A DNA stretch of 64,000 bases from Solimonas_A sp052035235 (GTDB taxonomy: Bacteria > Pseudomonadota > Gammaproteobacteria > Nevskiales > Nevskiaceae): NCBI GenBank assembly GCA_052035235.1, contig JBPOHT010000006.1:1-64000 (forward strand), in the 5' to 3' direction. Below the pieces are notes generated by a model. The model was given only the letters and a program-made list of their open reading frames with translations. It searched no databases and was not told the origin of the DNA. The first letter of the stretch is position 1; every line of letters begins with the position of its first letter. A program made the translations under genes and the position numbers. Below, one piece after another: positions 52,235-61,062 of this stretch.

Positions 52235-52471
52235 TTACACCTTCTCGCCGCGGGCGCGCAGGTCGGCCACGATGGCCTCGACGCCCTTCTTGTCAATGAT
52301 GCGCATGCCCTTGGTGGACACGCGGAGCGCCACGAAGCGCTTCTCGGACTCGAGCCAGAAGCGGTGCGAGTGCAGATTCGGCTCGAAGCGGCGACGACGC
52401 TTGTTGTTGGCGTGCGAGACGGTGTTACCCGTCATCGGGCGCTTACCGGTCACCTGACAGACTTTGGACAT
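52235..52471 (-). CDS. rpmB: 50S ribosomal protein L28
   Basis: A 78-residue large-subunit protein: MSKVCQVTGKRPMTGNTVSH, then ANNKRRRRFEPNLHSHRFW and a C-terminal ILDKKGVEAIVADLR-like helix, all standard for gammaproteobacterial L28. First gene of rpmB-rpmG. Confidence 0.97.
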   Translation of the reverse strand: MSKVCQVTGKRPMTGNTVSHANNKRRRRFEPNLHSHRFWLESEKRFVALRVSTKGMRIIDKKGVEAIVADLRARGEKV

Positions 52472-52717
52472 GACACAAAACCTTGGTCAAAGAGAATTTA
52501 CACGGCCACAGGCCATGCAGAAGGGGCGCGATTGTGCCAGCAGCCACGCGGCAAGGCAAGGCCCCCGATCCCCGCGTCCCGGCCCGCGCCGGGGAGCGTC
52601 CGCCCGGCCAAAGCCGGGGCCAACCGCTTCGGGATACTCTATAGGGGTCCTGATCCCCCTGCGCCGCCCCGGCCGTTTCCAGGCCGCCGCCGCGCCCCAG
52701 CGTTGACCGCGTCCCCC

Positions 52718-55021
52718 ATGAAAATCAGAGAAGAACTGCGCCGCGCCGCCCTCGAATACCACGAGTTTCCGGTGCCCGGAAAGCTGTCCGTCACCGCCAC
52801 CAAGCAGCTGAGCAACCAGCGCGACCTGGCCCTGGCCTACTCCCCTGGCGTCGCCTTCGCCTGCGAAGAGATCGCCGCCGATCCCAATACCGCCTCCCGC
52901 TACACCGCCCGCGGCAACCTGGTGGCCGTGGTCACCAACGGCACCGCCGTGCTGGGACTGGGCGCCATCGGCCCCCTGGCGGCCAAGCCGGTGATGGAGG
53001 GCAAGGCGGTCCTGTTCAAGAAGTTCGCCGGCATCGATGTGTTCGACATCGAGCTGGACCAGCGCGACCCGGACAAGCTGGTGGAGATCATCGCGGCCCT
53101 GGAGCCGACCTTCGGCGGCATCAACCTGGAGGACATCAAGGCCCCGGAATGCTTCGAGATCGAGCGCAAGCTGCGCGCCCGCATGAAGATCCCGGTGTTC
53201 CACGATGACCAGCACGGCACCGCCATCATCGTCGGCGCCGCCCTGCTCAACGGCCTGCAGGTGGTCGGCAAGGACATCAAGGCGGTCAAGCTGGTGGTCA
53301 GCGGCGCCGGCGCCGCGGCCCTGGCCTGCGTGGACCTGCTGGTGGACCTGGGCCTGCCGATCGAGAATATCTGGCTGACCGACCTGGCCGGCGTGGTCTA
53401 CCAGGGCCGCACCGAACTGATGGACCCGGACAAGGCCCGCTTCGCCCAAGCCACCGACAAGCGCACGCTGGCCGAAGTGATCCCCGGCGCCGACATCTTC
53501 CTGGGCCTGTCCGCCGCCGGTGTGCTGAAGCAGGACATGGTCAAGACCATGGCCCCCAAGCCGCTGATCTTCGCGCTGGCCAACCCCACGCCGGAAATCC
53601 TGCCGGAGGAGGTCAAGGCGGTGCGCGACGACGCCATCATCGCCACCGGCCGCACCGACTACCCGAACCAGGTCAACAACGTCCTGTGCTTCCCCTTCAT
53701 CTTCCGCGGCGCGCTGGATGCCGGCGCCACCACCATCACGCGCGAGATGGAGATCGCCACCGTCCACGCCATCGCGGCGCTGGCGCGGCGTGAGCAGAGC
53801 GACATCGTCGCCAGCGCCTACGGCATCGAGGACCTGTCCTTCGGCCCCGAGTACCTGATCCCCAAGCCCTTCGACCCGCGCCTGATCGTGCAGATCGCGC
53901 CGGCCGTGGCACAGGCGGCGGCGGACTCCGGCGTGGCCACGCGGCCCATCGCGGACATGGACGCCTACCGCCAGCAACTGCAGCAGTTCGTGTACCAGAG
54001 CGGCACGATGATGAAGCCGGTGTACGCCGCCGCGCGCAAGGTGGCGCCGGAGCGCTCGCGCATCATCTTCGCCGAGGGCGAGGACGAGCGCGTGCTGCGT
54101 GCCGTGCAGATCATCGTGGACGACAAGCTGGCCCGCCCGGTGCTGGTCGGCCGCCCTGGCGTGATCGAGGAGCGCATCAAGCGCTACGGTCTGCGCCTGA
54201 AGCTGGGCGAGCACCTGACGGTGGTCAACACCGAGCACGACCCGCGCTACCGCGAGTACTGGCAGGAATACCTGCACCTGATGGAGCGCCGCGGCGTCAC
54301 CGAGCAGTACGCCCGCCTGGAGATGCGCCGCCGCACCACGCTGATCGCCGCCATGTTGCTGCGCAAGGGCGAGGGTGACGGCATGATCTGCGGCACCATC
54401 AGCACCACCGCGCGCCACCTGCAGTACATCGACCGCGTGCTGGGCAAGAAACCCGGCCACAGCGTCTACGCCGCGATGAACGCGCTGATCCTGCCCAACC
54501 GCCAGCTGTTCCTGGTGGACACGCACGTGAACCTGGACCCCACGGCCGACCAGCTGGCCGAGATCACGCGCATGGCCGCCGAGGAAGTCTGCCGCTTCGG
54601 CATCAAGCCCAAGGTGGCACTGCTGTCGCACTCCAACTTCGGCAGTAGCGACTCGCCCTCCGCCCTGAAGATGCGCCAGACCCTGGCACTGCTGCGCGAG
54701 CAGGCCCCGGACATGGAAGTGGACGGCGAGATGCACGGCGACTGCGCCCTGAGCGAGGTCCACCGCAAGGAGATCCTGCCCAGCTCCACGCTGCACGGCG
54801 ACGCCAACCTGCTGGTGCTGCCCAACCTGGACGCCGCCAACATCGCCTACAACCTGCTGAAGACCACCGCCGGCGGCAACGTCGCCATCGGCCCGATGCT
54901 GCTGGGCTGCGCCGCGCCGGTGAACATCCTCACGCCCTCCACGACCGTACGCCGCATCGTCAACATGACGGCGCTGACGGTGGTGGATGCGAACCTGCAC
55001 AAGCAGGCGGCGCAGGGGTAA
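52718..55021 (+). CDS. maeB: NADP-dependent malic enzyme with phosphotransacetylase-like domain
   Basis: A 767-residue enzyme that decarboxylates malate to pyruvate, giving NADPH. N-terminal malic domain (SVTATKQLSNQRDLALAYSPGVAFACEEI, TNGTAVLGLGAIGPLAAKPVMEGKAVLFKKFAGIDVFDIE), NAD(P)-binding domain (VVSGAGAAALACVDLLVDLGL), and from about residue 440 a phosphotransacetylase-like domain (RIIFAEGEDERVLRAVQI), as in E. coli MaeB (759 aa). The ATG at 52718 is the family start. The 246-bp gap to rpmB is GC-rich and should hold divergent promoters. Confidence 0.95.
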   Translation: MKIREELRRAALEYHEFPVPGKLSVTATKQLSNQRDLALAYSPGVAFACEEIAADPNTASRYTARGNLVAVVTNGTAVLGLGAIGPLAAKPVMEGKAVLFKKFAGIDVFDIELDQRDPDKLVEIIAALEPTFGGINLEDIKAPECFEIERKLRARMKIPVFHDDQHGTAIIVGAALLNGLQVVGKDIKAVKLVVSGAGAAALACVDLLVDLGLPIENIWLTDLAGVVYQGRTELMDPDKARFAQATDKRTLAEVIPGADIFLGLSAAGVLKQDMVKTMAPKPLIFALANPTPEILPEEVKAVRDDAIIATGRTDYPNQVNNVLCFPFIFRGALDAGATTITREMEIATVHAIAALARREQSDIVASAYGIEDLSFGPEYLIPKPFDPRLIVQIAPAVAQAAADSGVATRPIADMDAYRQQLQQFVYQSGTMMKPVYAAARKVAPERSRIIFAEGEDERVLRAVQIIVDDKLARPVLVGRPGVIEERIKRYGLRLKLGEHLTVVNTEHDPRYREYWQEYLHLMERRGVTEQYARLEMRRRTTLIAAMLLRKGEGDGMICGTISTTARHLQYIDRVLGKKPGHSVYAAMNALILPNRQLFLVDTHVNLDPTADQLAEITRMAAEEVCRFGIKPKVALLSHSNFGSSDSPSALKMRQTLALLREQAPDMEVDGEMHGDCALSEVHRKEILPSSTLHGDANLLVLPNLDAANIAYNLLKTTAGGNVAIGPMLLGCAAPVNILTPSTTVRRIVNMTALTVVDANLHKQAAQG

Positions 55022-55386
55022 CGCGACTGCGCCTAGGCTTCTAAAGGCTTGGTGAGCGCAGCGAATGCTTTTGACGTTCGGCCCCCTTCCAGTAGCGCCT
55101 GCCTGGTGGCCGAGTGCAGGGTCGAGCCGGACAGGATGTCCGGCCGAGGGGCCTCAGGCCATGGATGGCCTGTGGGCCCGACCCGTCGCACTCGTCCACC
55201 AGGCAGGTTGCCCCGCTAAAGCGGGGCCGCGGATGGAGGGTGTCCTTTCTCTTGGTTACTTCTCTTCGCCTAGAGGCGCCTACTGTTGGTGGACAAGCAA
55301 AGAGAAGTAACTCGCCCTTAGGCGAAATAAACCTCCAGGGATCAACCGCACCTGACCGGCGTCGTCGCCGGCACCGCCGCGCCCCC
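55022..55386. repeat. 365-bp intergenic repeat region without a gene
   Basis: No convincing open frame. It holds the structured element at 55098-55207, then hairpins gccccgctaaagcggggc (55211-55228), cgcctagaggcg (55267-55278) and a longer stem between gttacttctct (55255-55265) and agagaagtaac (55301-55311), and finally the tail shared with positions 1-82 (55304-55380). The order suggests one composite dispersed element. Confidence 0.75.
55098..55207 (+). ncRNA. Structured element with two GGA-loop hairpins (possible CsrA-binding RNA)
   Basis: Arms 55098-55125 (gcctgcctggtgg at the base) and 55180-55207 (ccaccaggcagg) form a stem of about 26 bp with few mismatches. Inside are two hairpins: ccggacaggatgtccgg (55127-55143) and caggccatggatggcctg (55155-55172), each showing GGA in the loop on the plus strand. 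The first contains ACAGGATGT, matching the CsrA SELEX consensus. Transcription is not shown; a DNA repeat without RNA role is the alternative. Confidence 0.45.
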
Positions 55387-56061
55387 TCAGAGCCAGCCAC
55401 GTTCCGCAAACGAAGCCGGCCGCCCCTCCCCGATCACGAAGTGATCCAGCACCCGGATATCCACCTGCCCCAGCACCGCCTTGAGCCGGTCGGTCAGCGC
55501 CCGGTCCGCCGCACTGGGCTCCGAGACGCCAGACGGGTGGTTATGCGCAAAGATCACCGCCGCCGCGTTGTGCCGCAGCGCCGCCTTCAGCACCTCGCGC
55601 GGGTACACCGCCGCCGAATCCAGGGTCCCCCGGGCCAGTTCCTCGAAGGCCAGCACCTGGTGCTGGGCGTCCAGGAACAAGGCCCCGAAGACCTCCCGGT
55701 CCAGGTCGCGCAGGCGCGCCACCAGGTAGTCGCGGGCGCCCTGCGGGCTGCTCAGCGCCGGCTTGGCCTTCAGCTCCTCAGCCAGATACCGCCGGGCCAT
55801 CTCCACGCAGGCCTGTAGCTGGATGTACTTGGCATCGCCCAGGCCGCGGCCGGTGCAGAACTCCTCCCGCGAGGCCTTCAGCAGGCCGCGCAGGCCGCCG
55901 AAGCGGTTCAGCAGCTCCCGCGCCAGGTCCACCGCGCTGGTGCCGGGCAGGCCGGTGCGCAGGAAGATCGCCAGCAACTCGGCGTCCGACAGGCTGGCCG
56001 CCCCCTGCGCCAATGCCTTCTCCCGGGGGCGCTCGCCCTCCGGCCAATCCGTGATCGCCAT
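55387..56061 (-). CDS. radC: RadC/YicR-family JAMM protein
   Basis: A 224-residue protein of the MPN+/JAMM fold. The HhH region near the N-terminus (LSDAELLAIFLRTGLPGTSAVDLARELLNRFGGL) and the metal motif AHNHPSGVSEPSAAD near residue 172 are present. Despite the name, a DNA-repair role is not established. Divergent from coaBC with 39 bp between starts, the usual order in gammaproteobacteria. ATG 56061 chosen over upstream frame lacking bias. Confidence 0.93.
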   Translation of the reverse strand: MAITDWPEGERPREKALAQGAASLSDAELLAIFLRTGLPGTSAVDLARELLNRFGGLRGLLKASREEFCTGRGLGDAKYIQLQACVEMARRYLAEELKAKPALSSPQGARDYLVARLRDLDREVFGALFLDAQHQVLAFEELARGTLDSAAVYPREVLKAALRHNAAAVIFAHNHPSGVSEPSAADRALTDRLKAVLGQVDIRVLDHFVIGEGRPASFAERGWL

Positions 56062-56100
56062 GCGGCGTCGCCCCCTGTTTGATGGGGATAGAATATTGCG

Positions 56101-57312
56101 ATGCAGACGAATGAACCAAGGCTCGACGGACGCCGCATCCTCCTGGGGGTGACCGGTGGCATTGCCGCCTACAAGGCGGCCGACCTCGTGCGCCGCCTGA
56201 TGGACGCGGGGGCCGAGGTGCAGGTGGCCATGACCGCCTCCGCCACCGAGTTCGTGCGCCCGCTGACCTTCCAGGCCCTGTCGGGCCGCGAGGTCCGCAC
56301 CGAGCTGTTCGACCCGGCCGCCGAGGCCGCCATGGGGCATATCGAGCTGGCACGCTGGCCCGACGCCATCGTCGTGGCGCCCGCCAGCGCGGATTTCATG
56401 GCGCGCCTGGCCGCCGGCATGGCCAACGACCTGCTGACCACGCTGTGCCTGGCCACGGATCGCCCGATCCTGGTCGCCCCTGCGATGAACCGGCTGATGT
56501 GGGCCAACCCCGCCACCCAGGCCAACCTGGCGACGCTGCGCGAGCGCGGCATCCGCACCGTCGGCCCCGGCGCCGGCTTCCAGGCCTGCGGCGAGACTGG
56601 CGAAGGCCGCATGAGCGAGCCGCTGGACATCCGCGAGGCCGTCACCCGCCTGTTCGGCGACGGCCCGCTGCGCGGCGTCAAGGCCGTGGTCACCGCCGGC
56701 CCGACGCGCGAGGCGATCGACCCGGTGCGCTTCATCACCAACCGCTCCTCCGGCAAGATGGGTTACGCCGTGGCCGCCGCGCTGGCGCGCCTGGGCGCCA
56801 ACGTCACCCTGATCAGCGGCCCGACGCAGCTGGATGCCCCCGGTGGCGTGCAGCGCGTGTCCGTGGAGACCGCGGCCGAGATGCTGGAGGCCTCCCGCGC
56901 CGCCGTGATCGGCGCGCAGCTGTTCGTGGGCGCCGCCGCGGTGGCCGACTACCGCATGGACACGGTCGCCGAGCAGAAGATCAAAAAGTCATCCGACTCG
57001 ATGGAGCTGCAGCTGGTGAAGAACCCGGACATCCTCGCGACGCTGCGCGCCGAGAACCCCGGGCTCTTCATCGTCGGCTTCGCTGCCGAGACCGAGAAGC
57101 TGGAAGAGCACGCCCGCGGCAAGCTCGAGCGCAAGCAGCTCAACCTGATCGCCGCCAACCTGGTCGGCAACGGCAAGGCCTTCGACCGTGACGACAACCA
57201 GCTCAGCCTGTATTGGAAGGGCGGCGGCCAGGACCTGGCGCCCGCCCACAAGAACGACCTCGCCCGCGATCTCGCGCGGCTGATCGCCGACCGCTACACC
57301 GCCAACGCCTGA
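56101..57312 (+). CDS. coaBC: Bifunctional phosphopantothenoylcysteine decarboxylase / synthetase
   Basis: A 403-residue coenzyme A enzyme. The CoaC half (1-190) has GVTGGIAAYKA, the active histidine in MGHIELARW, PAMNRLMWANPATQ and the cysteine loop FQACGETGEGRM. The CoaB half starts with VKAVVTAGPTREAIDPVRFITNRSSGKMGYAVA and ends in the CTP-binding dimer region. It makes 4'-phosphopantetheine from phosphopantothenate and cysteine with CTP. Followed one base later by dut. Confidence 0.96.
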   Translation: MQTNEPRLDGRRILLGVTGGIAAYKAADLVRRLMDAGAEVQVAMTASATEFVRPLTFQALSGREVRTELFDPAAEAAMGHIELARWPDAIVVAPASADFMARLAAGMANDLLTTLCLATDRPILVAPAMNRLMWANPATQANLATLRERGIRTVGPGAGFQACGETGEGRMSEPLDIREAVTRLFGDGPLRGVKAVVTAGPTREAIDPVRFITNRSSGKMGYAVAAALARLGANVTLISGPTQLDAPGGVQRVSVETAAEMLEASRAAVIGAQLFVGAAAVADYRMDTVAEQKIKKSSDSMELQLVKNPDILATLRAENPGLFIVGFAAETEKLEEHARGKLERKQLNLIAANLVGNGKAFDRDDNQLSLYWKGGGQDLAPAHKNDLARDLARLIADRYTANA

Positions 57313-57313
57313 C

Positions 57314-57769
57314 ATGCATACGATCCAGATCAAGATCCTCGACCCGCGCGTCGGGTCGGAACTCCCCTTGCCGGCCTACGCCACCGACGGCTCCGCCGGC
57401 CTCGACCTGCGCGCCGTGCTCGACACGCCGCTGACCCTGAATCCCGGCGACACCACACTGCTGAAAACCGGCCTGGCGATCTACATCGCCGACCCTGCGC
57501 TTGCCGCCGTGATCCTTCCGCGCTCCGGCCTGGGCCACAAGCACGGCATCGTGCTGGGCAACCTCGTGGGCCTGATCGACTCGGACTACCAGGGCGAACT
57601 GATGGTGTCCTGCTGGAACCGCGGCAAGGACAGCTTCACCATCAACCCGGGCGAGCGCATCGCACAGCTGGTGTTCCTGCCGGTAGTGCGCGCCGCCTTC
57701 GAAACCGTCAATGACTTCCACGCCACCGCCCGCGGCACGGGCGGCTTCGGCAGCACCGGCAAGCAGTGA
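57314..57769 (+). CDS. dut: dUTP pyrophosphatase
   Basis: A 151-residue trimeric enzyme that keeps uracil out of DNA. All five motifs are visible: ATDGSAGLDLRA, PRSGLGHKHGI, GNLVGLIDSDYQGEL, NPGERIAQLVF and RGTGGFGSTGKQ. It begins one base after the coaBC stop. The usual Pseudomonas neighbour algC is missing here; argB follows directly. Confidence 0.97.
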   Translation: MHTIQIKILDPRVGSELPLPAYATDGSAGLDLRAVLDTPLTLNPGDTTLLKTGLAIYIADPALAAVILPRSGLGHKHGIVLGNLVGLIDSDYQGELMVSCWNRGKDSFTINPGERIAQLVFLPVVRAAFETVNDFHATARGTGGFGSTGKQ

Positions 57770-57777
57770 GTCCCCCC

Positions 57778-58644
57778 ATGCCCATCGACCTGATCAACGC
57801 CCACAACATCGCCCGCGTCCTCACCGAGGCGCTGCCTTACATCCGCCGTTTTGCCGGCAAGACCATCGTGGTCAAGTACGGCGGCAACGCGATGAAGGAC
57901 GACGCGATGATCGCCTCCTTCGCGCGCGATATCGTGCTGATGAAGCTGGTGGGCATGAACCCGGTGGTGGTGCACGGCGCCGGCCCGCAGATCGGCTCGC
58001 ACCTGGAACGCCTGGGCAAGAAGAGCGAGTTCGTCGAGGGCATGCGCGTCACCGACGAAGAGACCATGGACGTGGTCGAGATGATGCTCGGCGGCCTGGT
58101 CAACAAGGCCGTGGTCAGCGCGCTCAACCAGCAGGGCGGCCGCGCCGTGGGCCTGACCGGCAAGGACGGCTCATTGATCCGTGCGCGCAAGATGCTGCTC
58201 AAGAGCGGCCAGGACATCGGCCAGGTCGGCGAGGTCGAGAAGATCGACCCTCGCATCATCACCCACCTGGAGTCCGGTGGCTTCATCCCGGTGATCGCAC
58301 CGGTGGGCGTGGGTGAAAACGGCGAGGCCTACAACATCAACGCCGACGTCGCTGCCGGCAAGATCGCGGCGGTGCTGCAGGCGGAGAAGATCATCTTCCT
58401 CACCAATGCCCCCGGCGTGCTGGACAAGGAGGAGAAGATTCTCACCGGCCTGACCGTGCCACAGGTGGAAGACCTGATCCTGGACGGCACCATCTATGGC
58501 GGCATGGTTCCCAAGGTGCGCTACGCGCTGGATGCGGTGAACAGCGGCGTGAAGTCGGCCCACATCATCGACGGCCGCGTCGATCACTCCGTGCTGCTGG
58601 AGCTGTTCACCGATGCGGGCATCGGCACGCTGATCCGGGGCTAG
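57778..58644 (+). CDS. argB: Acetylglutamate kinase
   Basis: A 288-residue amino-acid kinase of arginine synthesis. IVVKYGGNAMKDD (ATP site), VVVHGAGPQIGSHLERLG (substrate loop), ADVAAGKIAAVLQAEKIIFLTNAPGVLD and GGMVPKVRYALDAV are diagnostic. The ATG at 57778 is used; a GTG overlapping the dut stop would add four residues. The N-terminal helix fits the arginine-regulated hexameric type. Confidence 0.96.
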   Translation: MPIDLINAHNIARVLTEALPYIRRFAGKTIVVKYGGNAMKDDAMIASFARDIVLMKLVGMNPVVVHGAGPQIGSHLERLGKKSEFVEGMRVTDEETMDVVEMMLGGLVNKAVVSALNQQGGRAVGLTGKDGSLIRARKMLLKSGQDIGQVGEVEKIDPRIITHLESGGFIPVIAPVGVGENGEAYNINADVAAGKIAAVLQAEKIIFLTNAPGVLDKEEKILTGLTVPQVEDLILDGTIYGGMVPKVRYALDAVNSGVKSAHIIDGRVDHSVLLELFTDAGIGTLIRG

Positions 58645-58688
58645 GGCGAGAACGCCACCGGTGCCATGGCCGCCGGCTTTACCCAGGC

Positions 58689-59447
58689 TTATTCCTTCTT
58701 CTTTTTCTTGTCGCCCTTCTTCTTGGACGACGTGGAGGCCTGGGGCCTCTCGATGACCTGAGCCAGCGCGGGCGAACCCGGCACCGGGCATTCGCTGCCG
58801 TAAGCGGAACTGCCCATCGTCAGCTCCTGATAGCGCCGGATGTCACGCAGGAAGTCCGCGCAGACATGCTCGCGGTCCTTCTGCATCTGGCTGATCGCCG
58901 CACGATTGTCGCGCAGGCCTTTCTCCGCCTCGCGCAATTGTTTCTGCGGCACATCCACCGGACGGCTCTTCTTGAGCAGCCCATCGATACGCCTCCGCAA
59001 CTCATCCCTCGATTTTTCGGAAGCCACCACAGCCTGATTGGCCAAGTTGACACGTCCATCCAGGGTCGCCAGCCGCTCGTTGCGCGCACGTTCCAGGTCC
59101 TTGACGCTGGAATAGCTGTCGGTAAGGAACCTATCATAGGCCAGTTGTTTCTCGACCTTGACTTTTTCCGCCGCCGCATCCGCTGCTGCCCTCTCCTCGG
59201 CGGCAATCTCTTCGGGGGTCTTCTCGCGCTCGTGAGTGCCGATCGTGCGCCCTTGGTTGTCGATCGTCTTGCGCTCCTGCCTGGCGTACTCCGGCGGCAC
59301 ATGATCGCCGCAAGCGCGGTTGCCCTGTGCGTCCGTCCAGCACTGGATCTTCTTTGGCTTCTGCTGCACTTGCTGCTGCGCCGCCACAGGCAGCGCCACG
59401 CTCACCAGCAGGGCGGCAATCATGGCGCCACCGGCAATCTTGATCAT
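58689..59447 (-). CDS. Exported DUF4124-type coiled-coil protein
   Basis: A 252-residue secreted protein. The signal peptide is MIKIAGGAMIAALLVSVALPVAAQ. Residues 32-62 (KIQCWTDAQGNRACGDHVPPEY) are a DUF4124-like start, a short beta element with two cysteines. Residues 75-205 are a highly charged coiled coil (EEIAAEERAAADAAAEKVKVEK...). The end is Lys-rich. Such proteins are common and unexplained in gammaproteobacteria. Convergent with argB and upstream of nothing on its strand except pyrE. Confidence 0.78.
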   Translation of the reverse strand: MIKIAGGAMIAALLVSVALPVAAQQQVQQKPKKIQCWTDAQGNRACGDHVPPEYARQERKTIDNQGRTIGTHEREKTPEEIAAEERAAADAAAEKVKVEKQLAYDRFLTDSYSSVKDLERARNERLATLDGRVNLANQAVVASEKSRDELRRRIDGLLKKSRPVDVPQKQLREAEKGLRDNRAAISQMQKDREHVCADFLRDIRRYQELTMGSSAYGSECPVPGSPALAQVIERPQASTSSKKKGDKKKKKE

Positions 59448-59485
59448 GGGCGAACCCTCTCCTCTTACTACTTTCGAGTGTAAAT

Positions 59486-60124
59486 CTAAACCCCGTACTG
59501 CGCCTGATACGTCCGGATGGCATCGATGGTGGACTGATCCGCGGCCCCGCCGCTGAGGTAGTCCAGCAACGTGCGGACATTGACCAGCGGCAGCACGCGG
59601 ATGCCGGAATCGCGCTCCATCTCCTGCACGGCGGAGGCGCCCGTCGGCCCCTTCTCCTGCCGGTCCAGGGCGATCACCGCGGCCACCGGCTCGGCGCCGG
59701 CGGCACGCAGCAGGCGCACCGCCTCACGCAGCGCGGTGCCAGCGGTGAGCACGTCATCCACGATCACCACGCGGCCCTTGGGCGCGGCGCCGACCAGGGT
59801 ACCGCCCTCGCCATGGTCCTTGGCTTCCTTGCGGTTGTAGGCATAGGGAATGTCCTGACCCTGCTCCGCCAGCGCCAGCGCCACGGCCGTGACCAGTGGG
59901 ATGCCCTTGTAGGCCGGGCCGAACAGCATGTCGTAGCCGATCCCGGCGTCCTGCAACGCCTGGGCGTAGGCCTTGCCCAGTTCGCGCATGGCTGCGCCGC
60001 TGGAGATCTTGCCCAGGTTGAAGAAATAGGGGCTGGTACGCCCGGACTTCAGCGTGAAGGAGCCGAACTTGAGCACCTCGTGTTCGAGGGCCAGCTTGAG
60101 GAAGGCGGACTGGTAGGCGTGCAT
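59486..60124 (-). CDS. pyrE: Orotate phosphoribosyltransferase
   Basis: A 212-residue pyrimidine enzyme that makes OMP from orotate and PRPP. FGSFTLKSGRTSPYFFNLG near the start, GPAYKGIPLVTAVALALAEQG and the PRPP loop VVIVDDVLTAGTALREAV are present. I chose ATG 60124 (MHAYQSAFLKLALEHEVLKFG). It is divergent from the ExoIII-type gene, an order also found around pyrE-crc in pseudomonads. Confidence 0.96.
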   Translation of the reverse strand: MHAYQSAFLKLALEHEVLKFGSFTLKSGRTSPYFFNLGKISSGAAMRELGKAYAQALQDAGIGYDMLFGPAYKGIPLVTAVALALAEQGQDIPYAYNRKEAKDHGEGGTLVGAAPKGRVVIVDDVLTAGTALREAVRLLRAAGAEPVAAVIALDRQEKGPTGASAVQEMERDSGIRVLPLVNVRTLLDYLSGGAADQSTIDAIRTYQAQYGV

Positions 60125-60288
60125 GGGAGCGATGTTGGTATCTGTGAACTGAGCGGGACCTGAAGGGTTCGGCTCCACGCGCCGGACGCGCCTGCGGCGC
60201 GGATGAACGGCGGATCCCCCTTGCCCTAGTGCCCGCCCCCGCTTTCAGGGACACTACGGCGGCACATTCTAACCCCCGGAAGACCGCC

Positions 60289-61062
60289 TTGAGAGTCATC
60301 TCGCTGAATGCCAACGGCATCCGCTCCGCCGCCCGTAAGAACCTGTTCGGCTGGCTGCCGCTGCAGCAGGCCGACATCCTGTGCGTGCAGGAGACCAAGG
60401 CCCAGCCCGAGGACCTGACCGACCCGTTGTTCAGCCCCGAGGGCTGGCACGTAGAGTTCAACAGCGCCCTGCGCAAGGGCTACTCCGGGGTGGCGATCTA
60501 TTCCCGCCGCAAGCCGGATGCCGTGCTGAGCACCCTGGGCAACGAGGAGTTCGACGCCGAGGGGCGCTACCTCGAGATGCGCTTTGGCGACCTGTCCGTG
60601 GTCTCGCTGTACCTGCCCTCCGGCTCGTCCGGTCCGGAGCGCCAGGCCAGCAAGGACCGCTTCCTGGAGTTCTTCCTGCCGCGCATGCGCGAGTGGATGG
60701 GCAGCGGGCGCCAATACATCATCTGCGGCGACTGGAATATCGCCCACCGCAACATCGACCTGAAGAACTGGCGCTCCAACCAGAAGAACTCGGGCTTCCT
60801 GCCACACGAGCGCGAATGGATGGACCTGGTCCTCGGTCCGGTGGGTTGGGTGGACGGCTACCGCACGCTCTACCCCGAGCAGGAGGGCGATGCCTACACC
60901 TGGTGGAGCAACCGCGGCCAGGCCTGGGCCAACAACGTGGGTTGGCGCATCGACTACCAGATCGTCACCCCAGGCCTGAAGGACAAGCTGAAGAAAGGCG
61001 CGGTGTACAAGGCCGAGCGCTTCTCCGACCACGCGCCGCTGACGCTCGACTATGACCTCTGA
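60289..61062 (+). CDS. Exodeoxyribonuclease III (ExoA/Crc-like locus)
   Basis: A 257-residue EEP-family nuclease. Catalytic residues are kept: Asn in SLNANGIR, Glu in VQETKA, CGDWNIAHRNID, WRIDYQ and FSDHAPL. Its wording (MRVISLNANGIRSAARKN, NIDLKNWRSNQKNSGFLPHERE) is nearer to Pseudomonas Crc in layout than to E. coli Xth, and Crc also sits next to pyrE, but Crc has lost these catalytic residues. So I read it as an active AP endonuclease/exonuclease. The start is the TTG at 60289; a GTG 20 codons earlier has no support. It overlaps the ampG start by 11 bp. Confidence 0.88.
   Translation: MRVISLNANGIRSAARKNLFGWLPLQQADILCVQETKAQPEDLTDPLFSPEGWHVEFNSALRKGYSGVAIYSRRKPDAVLSTLGNEEFDAEGRYLEMRFGDLSVVSLYLPSGSSGPERQASKDRFLEFFLPRMREWMGSGRQYIICGDWNIAHRNIDLKNWRSNQKNSGFLPHEREWMDLVLGPVGWVDGYRTLYPEQEGDAYTWWSNRGQAWANNVGWRIDYQIVTPGLKDKLKKGAVYKAERFSDHAPLTLDYDL

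Noticed and set aside
52487..55000. A minus-strand open frame of over 800 codons opposite maeB
   Set aside because: The plus strand is unmistakably malic enzyme; the antisense translation is repetitive His/Asp/Leu/Val without motifs.
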